A DNA stretch of 39,254 nucleotides from Micromonospora sp. MH99 (GTDB lineage: Bacteria > Actinomycetota > Actinomycetes > Mycobacteriales > Micromonosporaceae): contig NZ_MUZA01000061.1 of assembly GCF_021442385.1 (NCBI RefSeq), positions 1 to 39,254 on the forward strand, in the 5' to 3' direction. The notes beneath the pieces are model-generated. The model did not search any database. It was not told the DNA's origin and worked only from the letters and a program-made list of their open reading frames with translations. Made by a program: the position numbers and the translations under genes. Of the stretch, positions 8,701 to 16,246 are shown one piece after another (positions within the stretch are counted from its first letter, which is position 1; every line of letters begins with the position of its first letter).

Positions 8701-9312
8701 GTGCGCAAGCTCGTGTATTACATCGCCGCCACCCTGGACGGGTTCATCGCCGGCCCCGACGGCGCCGACCCCACCGGCCCGGACGGCTTCTGGCCCGTCC
8801 CGGACGACTACCTGCGCCACCTCGTCAGCGAGTATCCGGAGACCCTGCCCGGTCCGGCCCGGCAGGCGTTCGGCATCACCGACCAGGGCAGCCGGTTCGA
8901 CACCGTGCTGGAAGGGCGTCACTCCTACGAGGTGGGCCTGAAGGCCGGCGTGACGGACGCGTACCCGCATCTTCGCCACCTGGTGTTCTCCCGCACGCTG
9001 GGCGGCAGCCCGGACCCGGCCGTCGAGGTCGTCGCCGAGGACCCCGTTGCCACGGTACGAGAGCTGAAGCGCCACGAGGGCAGGGACGTCTGGGTGATCG
9101 GCGGCGGTGCCCTGGCCGGCGCCCTCTACCCCGAGATCGACCAGTTGGTCATCAAGCTTGCCCCGTTGACCATCGGCGCCGGCATCCCGTTGTTCGGCCG
9201 CGACGCCGTCTTCGCGCCACGCACCTGGCGCCTGACCGACCACACCGTTCTGGACAGTGGCGCTCTCTTCCTCACCTACACGCGCGCCCGGACCGGAAAC
9301 GAATCTGGGTGA
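8701..9312 (+). CDS. Dihydrofolate reductase-fold (RibD C-terminal domain) family protein
   Basis: A 203-residue cytoplasmic reductase-fold protein. MRKLVYYIAATLDGFIAGPDG at the start and DVWVIGGGALAGALYPEIDQLVI followed by IGAGIPLF near the end are the family signatures; GGG contacts the NADPH phosphates in this fold. The family is annotated as dihydrofolate reductase or RibD-like, but most single-domain actinobacterial members have no proven substrate. The GTG start follows GAGGAG with good spacing. It converges on the sugar permease gene across a shared terminator. Confidence 0.82.
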   Translation: MRKLVYYIAATLDGFIAGPDGADPTGPDGFWPVPDDYLRHLVSEYPETLPGPARQAFGITDQGSRFDTVLEGRHSYEVGLKAGVTDAYPHLRHLVFSRTLGGSPDPAVEVVAEDPVATVRELKRHEGRDVWVIGGGALAGALYPEIDQLVIKLAPLTIGAGIPLFGRDAVFAPRTWRLTDHTVLDSGALFLTYTRARTGNESG

Positions 9313-9330
9313 GGACACCACCCGACATGG

Positions 9331-9365
9331 CGGGCCGCTGGTGCCCGCTCCCCACCAGCGGCCCG
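9331..9365. terminator. Bidirectional terminator hairpin between convergent genes
   Basis: Perfect 13-base arms, CGGGCCGCTGGTG at 9331-9343 and CACCAGCGGCCCG at 9353-9365, enclose a 9-base loop. It sits between the ends of the reductase gene (9312, plus) and the sugar permease gene (9406, minus), where both transcripts need to stop. There is no U-run, as is common in high-GC actinomycetes. Confidence 0.75.
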
Positions 9366-9405
9366 GCCGGACCACGCCACGCGACGGGTCCGGCGTCCAC
9401 GTGCG

Positions 9406-11427
9406 TCAGCCCTTCACCGCTCCGGCGGTGAGCCCTTCGGTGAGGAAGCGCTGCCCGAAGGCGTACATGACGACCACGGGGATGCTGACGAGCAGCGACG
9501 CCGCGGCGAGTTGTCCCTGGGGCACGACATCTCCGGCGATCATCGACTGCATCCCCACCGGCAGCGTCTTGTACTCGTCCTTCGTGATGAACACGAAAGC
9601 GAACAGGAACTCGTTCCAGGCGTTGGTCAGGGTGAAGAGCGCGACCGCCAGCAGCCCCGGCTTGGCCAGGGGCAGCACCACCCGGCCGAACGCCTGGATG
9701 CGGCTGCACCCGTCGACGAGCGCGGCCTCCTCCAGTTCGACGGGGATCGACGAGAAGTACCCGACCAGCAGCCAGGTGGCGAACGGCAGCGTGAACGTCG
9801 GGTACGTGACCACCAGCGACCACAACGAGTCGGTGAGCCGCGCGCCGATGAGCATCTGGTAGAGCGGGATGAACAGCAGCGCGCCCGGCATCACGTAGGT
9901 GAGCAGGACCGTGACGGTGAAGCCCTGCGCGCCCCGGAACCGCAGCCGGGCCAGCGCGTATCCCGCGAGGGCCGCGCAGACCAGCGCCACCGCCGTGGAC
10001 GCCGCGGACACCAGCAGGGTGTTGAGGTACCAGCGGCCGAACGGTTGGTTGGCGAAGAGCGCGGTGAACTGCTCCGTGGTCCAGGGTGTCGGCCACAGGT
10101 CGTCCGTCCGCATCACGACCTGGCCCTCGGACTTGAAGGCCGTGACCCCGATCCAGTACAGCGGACCCAGCACGAAGAAGAGCAGCCCGGCCAGCGCGAC
10201 CCAGGAGCCCAGGCCCGACACCGTCGAGGATGCCCGGCGACCGCCGCGCGACTGGAGGGTCGAGACCACGCGGCCGACCGCCGCCGCGATCAGCAGGATC
10301 ACCCCGAGGATCACCGCCGCCTTCCAGAAGATCTGCGGCGAAGCCCAGAGCAGCAGACCGGTGACCACCGCGGTGATCACCCACGGCAGGGCCTTGCGCG
10401 CCCGCGTACCGACCCGCAGCGCCGCGCGTCGTGCCCGGGGCAGGTTCGCTCCCGAATCCTGACGCAGCAGCCGGACCAGGAGGAACACCAGCCCGCCGAT
10501 GACCGGAAGCATGATGAGCGTGACCGCCGCACCGGCGCCGTACTGCAACTGCAGAATCGCCTTCGAGTACGCGACGAGCACGTACGGCGCTGTCACGTCA
10601 CCCGGGCCGCCCTGGGTCAGCAGCCAGACGAGGTCGAAGTTGTTGAACGTCCAGATCGACGACAGGGTCACCGTCACGGTGATCACGTGACGCAGTCCGG
10701 GCAGCGTCACGTTGACGAACCGCTGCATCGACGAGGCACCGTCGATTGTCGCCGCCTCGTACAGGTCCGCCGGGATGGCCTTCAACCCGGCCAGGAAGCA
10801 CACGGTGAAGAACGGCACGCCCTTCCAGACGTTCACGAGGATCACCGACGGCATGGCCAGCTCCGGGTCGGACAGCCAGCCCGCCGGCCAGCTGTCGACC
10901 AGGTGCAGGTCGACCAGCAGCGGTCCGATCCCGGTGGCGGTGAGCAGGTTGTTGACGCTGCCGAAGATCGGGTCGAGCAGCGCGCGCCAACTGAACGCCG
11001 TCACCACTGTCGGCACCACCCACGGCACCAGGAGCAACCCCGCCAGCACCGCCCGCCCGCGGCGTCGGTGGTGCAGCAGCAGGGCCGCGGCCAGCCCGAG
11101 CACAACCTTGAAGATCTCGGCGTACGCGGTGAAGACGAACGAGTTCACCACGCCCGTGTGGAACTGGCCGTCGTCGACGAGGTGCAGGTAGTTGTCCAGG
11201 CCGACGAACACGGTGTCCTGCCCGTGCCGTTCCGTGGTGCTGGTGATGATCGACCGGGCGATCGGCACGAGGACGAGCCCGCCGACCAGTACGGCCATCG
11301 GGGCGAGGAACAGCGCGGCCAGTCGCCAGTCACGCCCCAGCCGCCGCTGGACCGCCGTGAGGGAGCCGGGTCCCGGCGGCGGGGAGACCCTCGCCGCCGG
11401 AACCCGCGCGGGACGGACTGACCTCAC
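9406..11427 (-). CDS. Fused carbohydrate ABC transporter permease (MalF-like plus MalG-like halves)
   Basis: A single 673-residue polypeptide that carries both inner-membrane subunits of a carbohydrate-uptake ABC importer. The N-terminal half (about 30-325) is a MalF/UgpA-type permease with an EAA loop at 224-245 (EAATIDG...LPGL). The C-terminal half (about 405-673) is a MalG/UgpE-type permease with its own EAA loop at 566-591 (EEAALVDG...LPLAKPG). A linker of about 80 residues contains two additional hydrophobic segments (about 348-387). There is no stop codon or frame change in the linker. The GTG start overlaps the binding-protein stop as GTGA, so translation is coupled. No ATPase gene is adjacent; a shared MsmX/MsiK-type ATPase elsewhere is the usual actinomycete solution. 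Confidence 0.9.
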   Translation of the reverse strand: MRSVRPARVPAARVSPPPGPGSLTAVQRRLGRDWRLAALFLAPMAVLVGGLVLVPIARSIITSTTERHGQDTVFVGLDNYLHLVDDGQFHTGVVNSFVFTAYAEIFKVVLGLAAALLLHHRRRGRAVLAGLLLVPWVVPTVVTAFSWRALLDPIFGSVNNLLTATGIGPLLVDLHLVDSWPAGWLSDPELAMPSVILVNVWKGVPFFTVCFLAGLKAIPADLYEAATIDGASSMQRFVNVTLPGLRHVITVTVTLSSIWTFNNFDLVWLLTQGGPGDVTAPYVLVAYSKAILQLQYGAGAAVTLIMLPVIGGLVFLLVRLLRQDSGANLPRARRAALRVGTRARKALPWVITAVVTGLLLWASPQIFWKAAVILGVILLIAAAVGRVVSTLQSRGGRRASSTVSGLGSWVALAGLLFFVLGPLYWIGVTAFKSEGQVVMRTDDLWPTPWTTEQFTALFANQPFGRWYLNTLLVSAASTAVALVCAALAGYALARLRFRGAQGFTVTVLLTYVMPGALLFIPLYQMLIGARLTDSLWSLVVTYPTFTLPFATWLLVGYFSSIPVELEEAALVDGCSRIQAFGRVVLPLAKPGLLAVALFTLTNAWNEFLFAFVFITKDEYKTLPVGMQSMIAGDVVPQGQLAAASLLVSIPVVVMYAFGQRFLTEGLTAGAVKG

Positions 11428-12854
11428 TGCGGCAGCCCCTGCTGGTTGAAGATCTGCACCATCTTCGCGTGGGCCGTCTTCACGGCCTGCGCCGGCGCGG
11501 TGCCCTGCACGACCTGCTGCATCATGTCGGTGAGGACGTACGCCGAGCCGACGGCCTGCTGGCCGGCGCTGGCCTTCTGCGGGAAGGTCAGGCCGTTCTT
11601 CGTGTTCAGCGGCAGTTTCAGTTCAGTGATCTTGCGGAGCATCGGGAACGCCGGGTCACCGCTGGTGAAGAACGGGTCGGCGTCCCAGACCTTCTCCCAG
11701 GCGGGCATGACCAGGCCGGGCGCTTCCTTTGCCACGCCGAGCAGCGCGGGCGCGCTGACCAGGTACTGCGCGAGGAGCTTGGCGAGCTGAGGGTTCTTGG
11801 CGCCCTTGAAGACGACGAAGCCCTGCGACTGGCCGAGCAGCAGGGGATTGTTGGTCGCCGGCCCGATGCAGTCGGAGAACACGTGGGTGTTGGCGTGCAC
11901 CGGGTTCTTCTTGGTCCGGGAGTCCGCGTAGACGCTGAACTGGTTGCGGGTGTAGCCGAGGATCCCGGCGAGCCAGTTCTCGTTGTTGCTGGTGTCGGTC
12001 CAGCTCGCGATCCCCGGCGGCAGCATCGGCTTGTACTTGGGATTGGTGTAGATGTCGCCCAGGAAGGTCACCGCCTGCACGGTCTCGGGGGAGTCGAACG
12101 TGACCTTCCGGGCGTCGTTGGAGGCGATCGATCCGCCGTACGCGTTGATCAGCGCCTCGATCATGCCGTTGCCGTCACCGGAGCGGTTGACCGTCATGCC
12201 CCAGCCGAACCGCCGCTTGCCCGGATCGGAGATCTCCAGGCACAGGTCCCGCAGCTCCTCCCAGCTGTAGATGTCCTTCGGGGTGATGCCCTTGTCCTGC
12301 ATCCAGTCCTTGCGCAGGAACGATCCGATCCCGATGAAGTGGTACGGGATCGCGAACCACCTGCCGTCGAAGACGCAGAAGTTCTTGGCCTCGGCGCAGG
12401 GTTCGCCGTACTTGGCCGTCAGCGCCTGGACGACGTCCGTCACGTCCTCCAGGTCGCCCAGCGACTGGAACTGCGCGACGAACCGTGAGTCGGTCATGAA
12501 CGCCAGGTCGCGCGCCACCCCGCCCTTGACCTCGGCGTCGATCTTGGCCACCACGTCACCGGCGTCGGCCTGGACCAGACTGTTCTCGATCTTCGTGCCG
12601 GTGGTGTCGGCGAACTTCTTGATCGAGCTGTCGAGGGCCTCGTTCGCGGCCGTCGAGTAGAGCTTCTGGGACAGCATCCCCATCGAGGAGCCCTTCATCG
12701 ACGACGCGGCGTCGATCAGCTCCTGTGGAACGTCCGGCTGCACCTTGCTGGGTGATTCGGAGCTGCCTCCACACGCGGCCAGGCCGGTCGCGCCGAGCAC
12801 TCCCACCCCCACCCCCAGAAAGCCGCGCCGAGACCACGCCGACTTTTCCTCCAT
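11424..12854 (-). CDS. Carbohydrate ABC transporter substrate-binding lipoprotein
   Basis: A 476-residue extracellular sugar-binding protein (family 1 solute-binding type) that would deliver substrate to the fused permease. The N-terminus combines a twin-arginine motif (SRRGFLG, R9-R10), a hydrophobic stretch and a lipobox LAAC with the lipidated cysteine at residue 28, so it is probably exported by Tat and anchored to the membrane. The body shows typical binding-protein segments such as KDWMQDKGITPKDIYSWEEL. The ATG at 12854 follows AAGGAGG; the frame continues upstream without a better start. The sugar cannot be predicted. Regulation by the upstream IclR protein is likely. Confidence 0.9.
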   Translation of the reverse strand: MEEKSAWSRRGFLGVGVGVLGATGLAACGGSSESPSKVQPDVPQELIDAASSMKGSSMGMLSQKLYSTAANEALDSSIKKFADTTGTKIENSLVQADAGDVVAKIDAEVKGGVARDLAFMTDSRFVAQFQSLGDLEDVTDVVQALTAKYGEPCAEAKNFCVFDGRWFAIPYHFIGIGSFLRKDWMQDKGITPKDIYSWEELRDLCLEISDPGKRRFGWGMTVNRSGDGNGMIEALINAYGGSIASNDARKVTFDSPETVQAVTFLGDIYTNPKYKPMLPPGIASWTDTSNNENWLAGILGYTRNQFSVYADSRTKKNPVHANTHVFSDCIGPATNNPLLLGQSQGFVVFKGAKNPQLAKLLAQYLVSAPALLGVAKEAPGLVMPAWEKVWDADPFFTSGDPAFPMLRKITELKLPLNTKNGLTFPQKASAGQQAVGSAYVLTDMMQQVVQGTAPAQAVKTAHAKMVQIFNQQGLPQ

Positions 12855-13182
12855 GGAACTTCGCCTCCTTCGTTTCCCCGCGCACGGCGGCACGCCGAAG
12901 GCTCGCCTGGCGAACGCCGTGATGGTTGTGTGTTCCAGTTGGGTTTCTGTGGCGGCGACCACTGACTGCCGCCCGTCGAGATCAGGTCGTTCGTGGGTCG
13001 ACACTGTGGCGATCGGGACGGCCCACCACAGTGGGACGTCCGCTCACGTACGCGCCGCCCGAGCCACCCGGGACATTCCGGGTGCCGCACGTCGGGCAGC
13101 GCGACGAGGGTGCGGCGATCGGCGACCGGGTCGAGATGGTGGTGCTGACGTTCCAGTTCGGTCGGGTCACGGGACCACCGCC
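12855..13182 (-). other. Long untranslated leader of the sugar-transport operon
   Basis: About 330 bases lie between the operator-like repeats and the binding-protein start. I see no convincing gene. The best minus-strand candidate is a 62-codon GTG frame (12982-13170) with CPTCGTRN and many Gly/Arg residues, supported by nothing else. An inverted repeat, CACTGTGG at 13002-13009 with CCACAGTG at 13026-13033, and a TCGCC/GGCGA hairpin near 12902-12912 could fold in RNA. No known riboswitch class is recognised. Confidence 0.35.
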
Positions 13183-13277
13183 GTTCGAGATTTCGAACTA
13201 GGTTCGATATACCGGATCGAGTGGTCGCGACGCTAGAACAACTTGGTGAGTTATGTCAATGTTTCGATGCTGTTTCG
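13183..13277 (-). promoter_or_regulatory. Promoter and operator-like repeats of the sugar operon (probable IclR sites)
   Basis: On the minus strand a consensus promoter is visible: TTGACA at 13259-13254, an 18-base spacer and TAGCGT at 13235-13230, with predicted transcription start near 13223. Immediately downstream are two inverted repeats, TCGAT-N7-ATCGA (13204-13220) and GTTCGA-N4-TCGAAC (13183-13198). Two more TTTCGA half-sites lie upstream at 13262-13267 and 13273-13278. The clustering of TTCGA elements around the start fits control by the IclR-type regulator encoded directly upstream. The binding assignment is inference. Confidence 0.6.
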
Positions 13278-13297
13278 AGCCGAAAGCGGGAGGTCGA

Positions 13298-14068
13298 CTA
13301 TCGAGACTGGGCCCGGTAGCCCATGCGGGCCGACAGCGCGGCAGCGCCCTCCCGAACCAGCTCCGTCCACTCCACCTGCACCTGAGGCGTCCAGCGAATG
13401 ATCGGCGCGGACAGGCTCATCGCCGCGATGACAGCACCGGAGTGGTCCCGGATCGCCGCCGCGACGCAGCGCATCGCGCTGTCCGACTCGCCGACGTCGA
13501 CAGCGACGCCCTCCGTGCGGACACGTTCGAGATGCTCACGGAGAAGATCCGGGTCGGTGATGCTGGCCGGCGTCATCCCCGGTAGGGGATCCTTCGTCAG
13601 GACGCCGTCCAGGGCCGCCTCGTCGAGAGCCGACAGCAGCACCTTGCCGACAGCGGTGCAGTGGGCCGGCAGCCGCAGCCCGACACCGGACACCATCCGC
13701 ACGGGGTGCGTGCTGTCGAACTTGACGAGGTAGATGACATCGGCGCCGTCGAGCACCGCCACGTGGACCGCCTCGTCACACTTGGCGGCCACGTCCCGCG
13801 CGACGCCCTGCGCCTCGCGTACTAGATCGAGCCGGCCCGCGAACGCCGCGCCCAACTGGAACAGCGGCATGCCGAGCCGGTACTGCACCGGCTGGCCCGG
13901 CACGGAGATCAGGTACGAGCGAGCCTCGAGCGTCACGAGCAGCTCGTGGACCGTGGTGCGCGGCAGGTCGAGCCGCTCCATCACCTGGCGGGCCGACAGT
14001 TGGGGGCAGTCCAGGAACAGTTCGAGGACGTCGAGTGCGCGGATGACTGCCGGTACCACACGGGGCAT
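13298..14068 (-). CDS. IclR-family transcriptional regulator
   Basis: A 256-residue regulator with an N-terminal winged helix-turn-helix (about 6-60; LSARQVMERLDLPRTTVHELLVTLE) and the IclR effector domain (GVGLRLPAHCTAVGKVLLSAL, and GESDSAMRCVAAAIRD near the C-terminus). IclR proteins bind small molecules, often sugars or aromatic acids, in the C-terminal domain. The ATG at 14068 follows GAAGGGA; the frame is open further upstream but without support. It lies just upstream of the sugar-transport operon on the same strand and is separated from it by the repeat-bearing promoter, so it is the likely regulator of that operon. Confidence 0.88.
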   Translation of the reverse strand: MPRVVPAVIRALDVLELFLDCPQLSARQVMERLDLPRTTVHELLVTLEARSYLISVPGQPVQYRLGMPLFQLGAAFAGRLDLVREAQGVARDVAAKCDEAVHVAVLDGADVIYLVKFDSTHPVRMVSGVGLRLPAHCTAVGKVLLSALDEAALDGVLTKDPLPGMTPASITDPDLLREHLERVRTEGVAVDVGESDSAMRCVAAAIRDHSGAVIAAMSLSAPIIRWTPQVQVEWTELVREGAAALSARMGYRAQSR

Positions 14069-14195
14069 GTCGCTGGTCCCTTCGGAATGCCGGACCCGTG
14101 TCAACGATCTCCACACCGGCCAGCATTTGAAGAGGATAGCCACGTCAGCCCCGAGTGCCATGAACACGGCGGGGCAGGAAGGGCGGCGGGGGCGC

Positions 14196-15914
14196 TCACA
14201 TTCGTTCGGGGGTCCGGATGCCGAGCAGGTGCAGGCCCTGCCGGAGCACCCGGGCGGTCAGGTCGCAGAGCACCAGCCGGCTGTCCCGGACCGGTTCCTC
14301 GGCCCGCAGCACCGGACACCGTTCGTAGAACGCGCTGAACGCCGCAGCCAGCCGGTACAGGTAGCCGGCGAGGTGATGGAACTCCAGGTTCTCCGCCACC
14401 TCGCCGACCACGCGGCCGAACCCGACCAGCTCGAAGGCCAGCGCCCGCTCAGCCGGTTCGGCCAGCGACACGACCGCGTGGGGCGGGGCCGCCGTCCCGG
14501 CCCTGCGGAAGATGGACTGGATCCGGGAGTACGCGTACTGAAGGTAGGGCGCGGTGTTGCCGTCCAGGGACAGCATGCGCTCCCAGTCGAGCACGTAGTC
14601 CCGGTGCCGGTCGTTGGACAGGTCGGCGTACTTGACCGCGCCGATGCCGACCGCCCGGCCCACCTCGGCCGCCTCCGCCTTGTTCAGGTCCGGGTTCCGC
14701 TCCCGTGCCAGGGCGGTCGCCCGTGCGATGGCCTCCTCCAGCAGGCCGACTAGCTTCACCGACCCGCCGACCCGGCTGCGCAGCATCCGCCCGTCCGAGC
14801 CGAGGATCGAGCCGAACCCGACATGCACGGCCCGGGCCGGCGGGGACAACCAGCCGGCCTGTGCGGCGACGGCGTACACCATCTCGAAGTGCCGCCGTTG
14901 CGGCAGCCCGACCACGTAGAGCAGCCGGGTCGCGCCCAGCGTGCCGGTGCGCTGCCGGATCGCCGCCAGGTCGGTCGCCGCGTAGCCGTACCCGCCATCG
15001 GACTTGCGGACGATCAGCGGCAGCGGCTCGCCGTCCCGCCCCACCGAACCGGGCGGGAACACGCAGGCCGCGCCGTCGCTCTCGCGCAGCAGACCGAGCC
15101 GCCCCAGGTCCTCGACCACAGCGGTGAGCAGATCGTTGTAGCTGCTCTCGCCGTGGAAGTCCCGCTCGGTGAGGGTCACGTCGAGCATGTCGTACACGGT
15201 CAGGAAGTACCGCTCGGACTGCTCCACCAGCAGCCGCCACAGCCGCAGCGTCATGGGGTCGCGGCCCTGCAGGGCGACCACCCGCAGCCGGGACCGCTCG
15301 GCGAATGCCTCATCGGCGTCGAACTTGACCCGGGCCGCCTTGTAGAACGAGTCCAGGTCCCCCATGGACATTTCCCGTGCGGCCTCGGCCTCGCCCAGAT
15401 CGGCCAGATGCTCGATCAACATGCCGAAGGGCGTGCCCCAGTCGCCCAGATGATTGGCCCGCAGCACCCGATGCCCCAGCCATTCCAGCAGCCGGGACGC
15501 CGCGTCGCCGATCACCGTCGAGCGTAGGTGCCCGACGTGCATCTCCTTCGCCACGTTCGGCGCCGAGTAGTCGATGACAACGGTCTCCGGTTCGGCGCTC
15601 ACCGGCACACCCAGCCGCGGGTCGGTGGCGAGGGCGGACACGAGCCCGGCCAGGGCCGCGTCGGCGACTGTCAGGTTGAGAAAGCCCGGCCCGGACACCT
15701 CGGCGACACTGCACACGTCGGCCAGGTCGGCGTACTCCAGCACCTCGGCGGCGATGTCGCGCGGCGGCCGGCCGACCCGCCGGGCCAAAGCCAACGCCGC
15801 GTCGGACTGGAAGTCCGCGCGCGGAGACCGCCGCACGACCGGGTTCACCGGCACGCCGGCCGCCGTCGCGAACGCCGGCCCCAGCCGGTCGGTCAGCAGC
15901 TTTTCCAAATCCAT
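14196..15914 (-). CDS. argS: Arginyl-tRNA synthetase
   Basis: A 572-residue class I aminoacyl-tRNA synthetase that charges tRNA-Arg. The N-terminal Add-1 tRNA-recognition domain (1-105) precedes the catalytic core with PNVAKEMHVGHLRST, whose HVGH (126-129) is the HIGH motif. The KMSK region is degenerate (SDGRMLRSR), as is usual for ArgS. The C-terminal DALR anticodon-binding domain ends in the typical GIRTPERM. The ATG at 15914 has only a weak ribosome site (GAGCGAG), notable for a housekeeping enzyme. Upstream lies an apparent attenuator with an Arg-rich leader peptide. Whether this is the only ArgS in the genome or a second copy cannot be told from the window. Confidence 0.95.
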   Translation of the reverse strand: MDLEKLLTDRLGPAFATAAGVPVNPVVRRSPRADFQSDAALALARRVGRPPRDIAAEVLEYADLADVCSVAEVSGPGFLNLTVADAALAGLVSALATDPRLGVPVSAEPETVVIDYSAPNVAKEMHVGHLRSTVIGDAASRLLEWLGHRVLRANHLGDWGTPFGMLIEHLADLGEAEAAREMSMGDLDSFYKAARVKFDADEAFAERSRLRVVALQGRDPMTLRLWRLLVEQSERYFLTVYDMLDVTLTERDFHGESSYNDLLTAVVEDLGRLGLLRESDGAACVFPPGSVGRDGEPLPLIVRKSDGGYGYAATDLAAIRQRTGTLGATRLLYVVGLPQRRHFEMVYAVAAQAGWLSPPARAVHVGFGSILGSDGRMLRSRVGGSVKLVGLLEEAIARATALARERNPDLNKAEAAEVGRAVGIGAVKYADLSNDRHRDYVLDWERMLSLDGNTAPYLQYAYSRIQSIFRRAGTAAPPHAVVSLAEPAERALAFELVGFGRVVGEVAENLEFHHLAGYLYRLAAAFSAFYERCPVLRAEEPVRDSRLVLCDLTARVLRQGLHLLGIRTPERM

Positions 15915-15993
15915 GGGTACGCCGATCTCGCTCGGATCCGCCGCTCGCGGATCACCGGAAGGGGATGCGGGCGGACCGAGGACGATCGGTGGT

Positions 15994-16058
15994 GACCGGC
16001 GGCTCGATCCGCCGGTCGCAGGTGAGGGATGCTCAGCGCGGGCGGTCGCAGGACCGCC
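15994..16058 (-). promoter_or_regulatory. Candidate attenuator hairpins in the argS leader RNA
   Basis: Four GC segments can pair in alternative ways on the minus-strand RNA. Segment 1, GGCGGTC (16058-16052), overlaps the Arg codons of the leader peptide and pairs with segment 2, GACCGCC (16047-16041). Segment 3, GACCGGCGG (16017-16009), pairs with segment 4, CCGCCGGTC (16002-15994), in a perfect 9-base stem with loop ATCGAG. Segment 2 can instead pair with segment 3 (CCGCC with GGCGG), giving the classic 1:2 / 2:3 / 3:4 geometry. The 3:4 stem has no U-run, so Rho or another mechanism would be needed. The structures are seen; the regulatory role is inferred. Confidence 0.6.
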
Positions 16059-16122
16059 GGCGTCGCAGCGCGCCGAACAGGACGTCAGGGGACGCCGTCG
16101 GGAACGCGTACGAGCTGGACAC
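16033..16122 (-). CDS. Arginine-rich leader peptide upstream of argS (29 aa)
   Basis: A 30-codon frame begins with GTG at 16122 and ends with TGA at 16035-16033. It starts VSSSYAFPTASP and ends in the run LRRRRSCDRPR. Four consecutive Arg codons (CGA CGC CGG CGG) occupy 16065-16054, with two more just before the stop. The GTG lies exactly 6 bases after the -10 hexamer, so the transcript would be leaderless with translation from its first base. It ends 118 bases before argS. Arg starvation would stall ribosomes at the Arg run, on top of hairpin segment 1. The role is inferred from this architecture. Confidence 0.7.
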   Translation of the reverse strand: MSSSYAFPTASPDVLFGALRRRRSCDRPR

Positions 16123-16128
16123 AGCGTC

Positions 16129-16158
16129 AACCTAGCCAGCCGGCCCGGGACCGTGCAA
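16129..16158 (-). promoter_or_regulatory. argS promoter
   Basis: TTGCAC (16158-16153) and TAGGTT (16134-16129) with an 18-base spacer form a good housekeeping-type actinobacterial promoter on the minus strand. The expected start, seven bases after the hexamer, coincides with the GTG of the leader peptide at 16122. Confidence 0.7.
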
Positions 16159-16246
16159 CGCCTTTGACGTTTGGCGGGCCGACATTGGTGACGGCGGTCA
16201 CAGCGATGCGGGACCCGATCGCGAGGAGGTCGTCGTCTTACCTGTT

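Noticed and set aside
9511..11421. A 636-codon plus-strand frame opposite the fused permease
   Set aside because: The composition (Arg/Gln/His/Asp-rich, no hydrophobic core) is typical of antisense frames; the permease on the other strand has two clear EAA motifs.
12926..13201. Plus-strand 91-codon frame in the sugar-operon leader
   Set aside because: It has a plausible-looking end but no ribosome site, no family and it runs against the promoter and operator on the other strand.
15915..16122. T-box riboswitch upstream of argS
   Set aside because: No T-box consensus or specifier stem could be recognised; a leader peptide with paired hairpins explains the region better.
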